Assembly (NCBI GenBank): GCA_964229355.1
Contig: CAXRDE010000011.1
Location: 58,892 to 122,891 of the forward strand
Direction: 5' to 3'
Length of the DNA stretch: 64,000 bases
Source: CAXRDE01 sp964229355
GTDB taxonomy: Bacteria > Cyanobacteriota > Sericytochromatia > UBA7694
In this document: positions 59,203 to 64,000 of the stretch, in pieces
Layout of the letters: each line of letters begins with the position of its first letter
How positions within the stretch are numbered: position 1 is the stretch's first letter
The notes under the pieces: generated by a model
Databases searched by the model: none
What the model saw: only the letters and a program-made list of their open reading frames with translations
What the model was told of the DNA's origin: nothing
Program-made: the position numbers and the translations under genes

Positions 59203-59790
59203 ATGGAACGTTATAAATTTGTTTACCTGAGCGGATTTTTGGCCAGCATCATTTCGCTTAGCTGCCTACTACTCTGGTTGCTGACCCAGCAGCTCTTTGT
59301 AGCACAGCTCAGTTTTGGTCTGAGCTTTTTGACAGCCCTTATGGCTCTCTCAGGGGCTTACTACGCTTATGTCTTCTACAACGACAAGACGGTCTCAAAA
59401 AACACCCTTAAAACACGACGTAAACACTTTGTGGGCCATACCGTCGCGCTAAGTTTAGGGCTGGCTCTCTCCTGGGTCAATTTTAAAACCTTTAAAGCTC
59501 AGAGTTTTCCCACCGCTTCGGAAGTGGTAACGGTTAGTGTGAACAACACCTCCGATAGCCCGGTACAAAACCTGAGCTTTCAACTGGGCTCCCAGCGTCA
59601 AATCATCAAAACGCTTGACCCCCGCAAAAGCAAGAGCTTTGAACTCAAGCCCATCGGGGAAGGGACTTTTTCTGCTGAATTAACAGAAGAAGGCCTCAAG
59701 CGCGAGGCCTCCATTGCCGTGGGGAGCGATAACCAGTTTATTTTATTGCGGGTAGACTACCAGCACAATTTACTGGCAGAAGTGCAGTAA
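59203..59790 (+). CDS. Membrane protein of unknown function
   Basis: A 195-residue protein. It has three hydrophobic segments (about 8-28, 33-57 and 78-92) and a soluble C-terminal beta-rich domain (about 105-195) whose VSVNNTSDSPVQNLSFQLG stretch looks like a small beta-sandwich. I do not recognise a family. It lies 15 bases after the lipid kinase, so a link to membrane lipid handling is possible. It ends 3 bases before a convergent gene. Confidence 0.6.
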   Translation: MERYKFVYLSGFLASIISLSCLLLWLLTQQLFVAQLSFGLSFLTALMALSGAYYAYVFYNDKTVSKNTLKTRRKHFVGHTVALSLGLALSWVNFKTFKAQSFPTASEVVTVSVNNTSDSPVQNLSFQLGSQRQIIKTLDPRKSKSFELKPIGEGTFSAELTEEGLKREASIAVGSDNQFILLRVDYQHNLLAEVQ

Positions 59791-59793
59791 GCT

Positions 59794-60873
59794 TTATACC
59801 TGGCCGGGTTTCCAGTCTCCGGCGTAATACATGCCTGATAAGGCATCTACCGCCGGAGCTTCCTGCTTAACCGCTTCCACTTGCGCCATCAGATCGGCTT
59901 CAATTTGTGCTTTCATACTGTCCATTTGTGCGGTGGTTAAGGCACCTTGTTCTCTCAGACGCGCTTCGAAGGCGGGTAAGGGATCTGCGGCCATGACCTG
60001 CTCTAAAATATTTCCTGAGGGATTACTTGAGGAGGAATGGTGGCGACCGCGCTCCGTACGGTACTCTAAAAGATAGGGCTTACGGTGGGTGCGAATATAG
60101 TCAAAGGCCACCTGAGAAGAAGCCAGTACAGACTCCACATCGGCACCGTCTACAATCTGCCAGCCCGCACGGGGACTGGGTGTGTATTTCACGGTGTCAG
60201 GCATCTCTGGACTATAAGAGGATACATAGCGGGCCAGGTGTTTGTTATCAGGTTTTGAAGACGTGGCGATTTCCACCCCCACGCCCCAGGCACTCTGGCA
60301 GGGGGCAGCAGAGCCCGAAGTATAAGGCGTATGAATGCCAGCTCCGTTATTGCTGATCAGAATCAAGACCGGTAACTCTCTCAGCGCCACCTCTTGCAGC
60401 ATCACCCAGAAATCGGCTTCCGCACACATGGCGTCACCCAGATGCACCACCGTCAGCACCGAAGTCTCCGACTGCATTTTTTGCACCAGGGCAGTACCAA
60501 AGCCCTTGCCTGCTTCCACGGTCACACAAGAAGACACAGGGACCACATTGTAATCCGGCTCAGAGAAGTGATTGACCATCTGACGCCCTTTTGAAAAGGG
60601 GTCAGAGTCTCGCATCGCTGCCTGACGCAAAAACGATTCGGTGGGCACCCCCATACCGATCAAGAGGGGTAAAGAACGATAGTAAGGGGCCATAATGTCA
60701 TAATCTAAACCCGCCCCCACTTTCATTTGCATGCCCAGAATGACCAGGGGCTCTTCGAAGGTGGAGCCAATATAAAAAGGATTGCCCAGAATACGGGGTT
60801 GCGATAAAATCGTATCGAGTTGGCGGGCCACCAACATTTTTTCGTAAATTCTCACCTGGGTTTCAAAGCTCAT
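59794..60873 (-). CDS. Thiamine-diphosphate E1-alpha-like dehydrogenase subunit, orphan
   Basis: A 359-residue homologue of the alpha subunit of 2-oxoacid dehydrogenases. The thiamine-diphosphate motif reads GDAMCAEADFW...ISNN, so the third residue of GDG is replaced by Ala while the closing Asn is kept. A GSAAPCQSAWGVGVE stretch and a TERGRHHSSSSNPSG segment correspond to the E1-alpha active-site region. No E1-beta, E2 or E3 gene is nearby. AAAGGAG precedes the ATG. It follows the DUF983 gene by 12 bases. Confidence 0.75.
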   Translation of the reverse strand: MSFETQVRIYEKMLVARQLDTILSQPRILGNPFYIGSTFEEPLVILGMQMKVGAGLDYDIMAPYYRSLPLLIGMGVPTESFLRQAAMRDSDPFSKGRQMVNHFSEPDYNVVPVSSCVTVEAGKGFGTALVQKMQSETSVLTVVHLGDAMCAEADFWVMLQEVALRELPVLILISNNGAGIHTPYTSGSAAPCQSAWGVGVEIATSSKPDNKHLARYVSSYSPEMPDTVKYTPSPRAGWQIVDGADVESVLASSQVAFDYIRTHRKPYLLEYRTERGRHHSSSSNPSGNILEQVMAADPLPAFEARLREQGALTTAQMDSMKAQIEADLMAQVEAVKQEAPAVDALSGMYYAGDWKPGQV

Positions 60874-60885
60874 CGCACGTCTCCT

Positions 60886-61335
60886 TTAAATCTCGTCTTG
60901 TAAGTCTGTATGGTACAGCTCGCGCGGAAGAAAGAAGTAATACAGGGCAATGGCGAGCATCTTACAATAGTTGTACAAAGATAAAGGTACCACAAAGGAG
61001 CCCACAAGCCCCAACACAAAGGCCACTTCATAACTAATCACGCCCTTTAAAAAGAGCACCACCATTGGGACAACCCCAAAAATTGCATAAATAAAATAAA
61101 CGGCTGGCAAGGCGGCCAGTAAAAAACCGTTCCCGCGCTCAAACACAAAACCACAGTGTGGGCAAGCATCCGGAAACTTTAAGGGATTAATGCCACAGAT
61201 GGGCCCTTTACCACAGCGAGGACAACGGTTAAACACACAGCGAAAAATAAGGGTCATGCGCTGTGCAAAGGTATAATCAGCATTTGAAGTAGGATAAGTC
61301 ACACTGGACTCATCAGATTGATATTGTGTATTCAT
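60886..61335 (-). CDS. DUF983 family zinc-ribbon membrane protein
   Basis: A 149-residue protein. The paired CxxC sites in CPRCGKGPICG and CPHCGFVFERGNGF are the DUF983 signature, followed by two or three membrane helices and a charged C-terminus. Function is unknown. ATG 61335 gives a family-length protein; a longer frame exists upstream with no better start. It is probably cotranscribed with the E1-alpha-like gene. Confidence 0.8.
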   Translation of the reverse strand: MNTQYQSDESSVTYPTSNADYTFAQRMTLIFRCVFNRCPRCGKGPICGINPLKFPDACPHCGFVFERGNGFLLAALPAVYFIYAIFGVVPMVVLFLKGVISYEVAFVLGLVGSFVVPLSLYNYCKMLAIALYYFFLPRELYHTDLQDEI

Positions 61336-61459
61336 GCCCCTAGAATACCAAAAATACGATATACCTCCCATGATATATATCAAAAATTTTTGGCGCTTGT
61401 AAAAAGCAGATCGATTGGTTAAAATCAAAGTATTCTAAGACAAGAGGCCACGTCTTTGC

Positions 61460-61984
61460 ATGAAATCAGCCTTTATAAACCCTCCCGTGATTTTAACAGC
61501 GCTTATGCTGAGTTTATTGCCCTGGGGCATACAAGCCCAATCGGCCCCCCAAAACGCCAACGTTGACGCTAAAGGCTTTGAAACCCTGACCCAACAGGCC
61601 TTTGCTCACCGGGAGAAGCGTCTGGTGAATTTAAGCACTTTCTTAAAGATGGCCAAAGAGCCTGAAACCCTCATTTTAGACACCCGCTCAGAACGCGCTT
61701 TTCAGCGCAAACACATCAAAGGCGCCATACATCTCAACTTTTCGGACTTTACCGCTGAAAAACTGGCCAAACACATTCCCGACAAAACTACCCGTATTTT
61801 GATCTATTGCAACAATAATTTTGACGATGATCCTCAGAACTTTCCAGCAAAGTCTGCTCCACTGGCACTGAATATTCCCACCTTTATTAACCTGTATGGT
61901 TATGGTTATACCAACATTTATGAGCTCAAAGATTTGTTGTCAACGACCGACCCGGCGCTGGTGTTTGAGGGCACAGCACCCTAG
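61460..61984 (+). CDS. Exported rhodanese-like domain protein
   Basis: A 174-residue periplasmic protein. A signal peptide (cleavage after IQA) is followed by a single rhodanese domain: LILDTRSERAFQRKHIKGAIHLNF with Asp74, and the active-site cysteine Cys117 in IYCNNNF. The active-site loop is interrupted by an acidic insert (DDDPQN), so sulfurtransferase activity is uncertain. AGAGG lies 12 bases before the ATG. Confidence 0.8.
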   Translation: MKSAFINPPVILTALMLSLLPWGIQAQSAPQNANVDAKGFETLTQQAFAHREKRLVNLSTFLKMAKEPETLILDTRSERAFQRKHIKGAIHLNFSDFTAEKLAKHIPDKTTRILIYCNNNFDDDPQNFPAKSAPLALNIPTFINLYGYGYTNIYELKDLLSTTDPALVFEGTAP

Positions 61985-61992
61985 TTTTTCAG

Positions 61993-61998
61993 TATAAT
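61993..61998 (+). promoter_or_regulatory. -10 element of the Cys/Met PLP enzyme gene
   Basis: A consensus TATAAT, 34 bases before ATG 62033, with AAAGGA in the leader. The -35 box is not evident. Confidence 0.5.
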
Positions 61999-62032
61999 GG
62001 CAGAAGTTTAACCTCAAATCAAAGGAACGTTT

Positions 62033-63232
62033 ATGTCATTTCAACCTGCCTCAGAAATCCAGGATTATCTTGTCTTTGGTGAATATGGAGAGGTCAACCC
62101 ATCCATCAACGACTCATCCACCTATACCTTTATGAGTCCAGACACCATGGAAGCCCTTTTTGATCACGAAATCGAGGGCTGCTTTCTGTATTCCAGACAC
62201 TGGAACCCCAGCAATAAGTATTTATCTCAGGCCCTGGCGGCCATGGAAGATACTGAAAGTGCCCAGGTCACGGCATCAGGCATGAGTGCCATTGCCTGTA
62301 GTCTGATGCAGCTGTGTGGCCAGGGCGATGAGATCATTGCCAGTCGCACCATCTATGGCGGTACTTACGCCCTTTTAAAAAACTTTTTACCCCGCTTTGG
62401 CATCACCACCCGTTTTGTGAATTTACAAGACCTTGAAGCCATCGAAGCGGCGATCACGCCCAACACCCGTGTTATTTATGGGGAGTCTATGAGTAATCCC
62501 TTGCTGGAAATAGCCGATCTGCCCAGGCTCTCAGCGCTGTCCAAAGCTCACAACCTCAAACTCGTCATCGATAACACCTTCAGCCCCATGATGATTAGCC
62601 CTGCCCGGTTGGGAGCCGATGTGGTGGTGCACAGCTTAACCAAATTTGTTAACGGCACCAGTGACTGCGTGGCCGGCGCCATCTGCGGCAGCAAGGCTTT
62701 TATTAGCCAGCTGAGCGACGTCAACCACGGGGCATCTATGCTCTTAGGCCCCGTGCTGGACAGCTTCCGTTCTGCCAGCATTTTGAAAAACCTACACGGC
62801 CTGCATTTACGGATTCAACAACACTCTAAAAACGCCCAGGCCCTGGCCGAAGCCCTGCAATCCTGGGGCCTGCCGGTGCATTATCCCGGATTGACGAGTC
62901 ACCCGGATCACGAATTGCTTAACCAACTCAAGCACCCTGACTTTGGCTACGGCGGCATGGTGGTCCTCAACGCCGGTGATGCCTTTACTGCCAACCGACT
63001 TATGGAAGCCATGCAAGAAGAAAAAGTGGGCTACCTGGCCGTCAGTCTGGGCTATTTTAAGACCTTGTTTAGCGCTCCAGGCCATAGCACCTCTTCCGAG
63101 ATTCCTGCCGAAGAACGCGCTCAGATGGGCTTAAGTGATGGCATGGTCAGAATTTCTGTGGGACTCGACCACGATATGCAACGCTCGATCGAGCGCATTA
63201 AGGATTGCTTACACGAAGTCAAATTGCTCTAA
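62033..63232 (+). CDS. Cys/Met metabolism PLP-dependent enzyme (methionine gamma-lyase type)
   Basis: A 399-residue fold-type I PLP enzyme. Asp180 in LVIDNTFSP and Schiff-base Lys204 in VVHSLTKFVNGTSD are present, with the RHWNPS segment and the SGMSAIACSLMQL cofactor-phosphate block. These define the gamma-lyase/gamma-synthase group. Gamma-lyase and cystathionine gamma-synthase/lyase activities cannot be separated here. It is monocistronic. Confidence 0.87.
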   Translation: MSFQPASEIQDYLVFGEYGEVNPSINDSSTYTFMSPDTMEALFDHEIEGCFLYSRHWNPSNKYLSQALAAMEDTESAQVTASGMSAIACSLMQLCGQGDEIIASRTIYGGTYALLKNFLPRFGITTRFVNLQDLEAIEAAITPNTRVIYGESMSNPLLEIADLPRLSALSKAHNLKLVIDNTFSPMMISPARLGADVVVHSLTKFVNGTSDCVAGAICGSKAFISQLSDVNHGASMLLGPVLDSFRSASILKNLHGLHLRIQQHSKNAQALAEALQSWGLPVHYPGLTSHPDHELLNQLKHPDFGYGGMVVLNAGDAFTANRLMEAMQEEKVGYLAVSLGYFKTLFSAPGHSTSSEIPAEERAQMGLSDGMVRISVGLDHDMQRSIERIKDCLHEVKLL

Positions 63233-63330
63233 TACTCCTATTTTAAGATCAAAAAGCCTATCGATGTCTTTACATTAAAGCAGAAGCAGGCTTTCTCCTG
63301 AAGCAAGGCATCAAAGGTGCCATCCCCATA

Positions 63331-63339
63331 TGTTATGCT
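63331..63339 (+). promoter_or_regulatory. Extended -10 promoter of the GlcG/HbpS gene
   Basis: TGT followed by TATGCT, 31 bases before ATG 63371. Confidence 0.4.
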
Positions 63340-63370
63340 AATGAGCATTCTGATGAGAGAGGTAACCTGA

Positions 63371-63841
63371 ATGCGCTTTCGTTATGCTTTGATCTTTTTG
63401 CTTTCGACCTTTTGTTTCTCAACCCCCTCCACAGCCCAGGCGGGCAATAGCCCTATTAGCCTGGCAACAGCAAGACAGCTTAGCGAACAGGCTTTTCTCT
63501 GCGCCAAAGAAAAAGGGATATTCATTGCCGTAGCCGTCGTGAATACCGAAGGGAATCTCATGCTTCTGGAACGGCATGAAAACGCTTATACCGGCAGCAT
63601 CGAAGCCAGTGTCGAAAAGGCAAAGTCCGCCAATGCTTTTCGCAGATCCACCCAGGACTTTGCAACGAGCCTTCAAGACGGTCGTCTGGATCTCTTAACT
63701 TTAAAAGGCATTGTAGCCATTGCCGGAGGCGTCCCTATTAAAACGCCCCAAAATACATTGCTCGGCGCCATCGGGATTAGCGGGGGACGTTCAAGTGAAG
63801 ATCATGCCTGTGCCTTACAAGCCATTGCTCACTTAAAATAG
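63371..63841 (+). CDS. Exported GlcG/HbpS-like (DUF336) protein
   Basis: A 156-residue protein with a signal peptide (cleavage after AQA). The domain blocks VAVVNTEGNLMLLERHENAY, SVEKAKSANAFRRST and LLGAIGISGGRSSEDHACALQAI are typical of GlcG/HbpS proteins. Some of these bind haem or corrinoids, and others accompany dehydrogenases. The ligand here is unknown. AGAGG lies upstream. It is convergent with the rRNA operon. Confidence 0.85.
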   Translation: MRFRYALIFLLSTFCFSTPSTAQAGNSPISLATARQLSEQAFLCAKEKGIFIAVAVVNTEGNLMLLERHENAYTGSIEASVEKAKSANAFRRSTQDFATSLQDGRLDLLTLKGIVAIAGGVPIKTPQNTLLGAIGISGGRSSEDHACALQAIAHLK

Positions 63842-63870
63842 TTTGCATTATTCAACCCAAAAACAGAAAA

Positions 63871-63902
63871 AGCGCATGAAGTAGGGGGGTACTTCATGCG
63901 CT
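63871..63902 (-). terminator. Intrinsic terminator of the rRNA operon
   Basis: A perfect 13-bp stem, AGCGCATGAAGTA (63871-63883) with TACTTCATGCGCT (63890-63902), around G6. On the minus strand it runs into TTTTTCTGTTTTT. Confidence 0.93.
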
Positions 63903-63912
63903 CTTTGTTCAA

Positions 63913-64000
63913 GGTATGCCCTGGCAGCGGGCTATCTTCCCAGGCCGTCTCCAGCCAAGTATTGTCGCTGCTGACGCGTTTCACTTCTGTGTTCGAAATG
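63913..64000 (-). rRNA. rrf: 5S ribosomal RNA, 3' part (cut by window edge)
   Basis: Read on the minus strand, the sequence has the 5S loop region CGAACACAGAAGTGAAACGC, then TACTTGGCTGGAGACGGCC, TGGGAAGATAG and a closing CGCTGCCAGGGC. That is about 88 of the usual 115-120 bases, with the 5' part outside the window. It is followed by a terminator 10 bases downstream, so it is the last gene of an rRNA operon that enters from the right. Confidence 0.93.

Noticed and set aside
1..64000. CRISPR arrays, insertion sequences, tRNA genes
   Set aside because: No regularly spaced repeats, transposase frames with terminal repeats, or tRNA cloverleaf patterns were seen in any intergenic region.

Overview
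The window comes from a gene-dense diderm (Gram-negative-type) bacterium with mixed base composition. Outer-membrane barrels, a TolC/RND efflux set, several lipoproteins, phosphatidylserine/phosphatidylethanolamine synthesis and AGGAG-type ribosome binding sites all point to two membranes. The lineage cannot be fixed from sequence alone. Proteobacterial-looking proteins (GshA, Pgm, RNase HI, a YedI-like protein, KdpE) sit beside families common in cyanobacteria and deep-branching phyla (DUF2227, DUF493, a split GcvPA). A non-photosynthetic relative of cyanobacteria is one possibility, held with low confidence. No phage, insertion sequence, CRISPR array or tRNA was found. Most of the window is chromosomal housekeeping with several unfamiliar accessory genes.

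Layout, left half. 1-5.2 kb: end of phosphoglucomutase, a Gfo/Idh/MocA oxidoreductase, glutamate-cysteine ligase, DoxX and RsmA. 5.2-9.2 kb: an operon of HEAT-repeat protein, DUF58 protein and two tandem SDR reductases. 9.2-15 kb: a glycine-zipper protein, a strongly expressed-looking trypsin-like lipoprotein, a PGRP-type amidase, a HEPN-like protein, DUF493 and an aminotransferase. 15-17.8 kb: pssA-psd and a methyltransferase/GrpB fusion. 17.7-24.7 kb (minus): aldehyde dehydrogenase, gcvT, gcvH, gcvPA, a TPR/barrel protein and a hydrolase in one tightly packed operon. 24.8-30.3 kb: a Kef-type antiporter facing an operon of thioesterase, esterase, short KdpD-like kinase and KdpE-like regulator.

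Layout, right half. 30.4-33.3 kb: M48 lipoprotein peptidase, SecF and MscS. 33.3-43.3 kb: a divergent efflux locus. marR, a barrel protein and tolC read left. A six-repeat lipoprotein, a membrane-fusion lipoprotein and an RND pump read right. A perfect inverted repeat lies between them. 43.4-47.7 kb: asnS, then a minus-strand lytic-transglycosylase-like gene and two paralogous proline-rich proteins. 47.8-55.6 kb: DUF2227, HrpB, zinc-ribbon and C2H2-type proteins, a lone receiver domain, YedI-like, EF-hand, RlpA and Sua5. 55.8-63.8 kb: def-fmt, rnhA, a lipid kinase, an orphan E1-alpha-like dehydrogenase, rhodanese, a Cys/Met PLP enzyme and a GlcG/HbpS-like protein. The window closes with the 3' end of a 5S rRNA gene and its terminator on the minus strand.

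The most unusual items are the MnmC-type methyltransferase fused to GrpB, the repeat lipoprotein built into an RND efflux operon, and the paralogous proline-rich pair next to a transglycosylase. At the genome-organisation level, several convergent pairs share a stop codon (YTAR) and some genes look leaderless behind a TGCTAAAAT promoter element.
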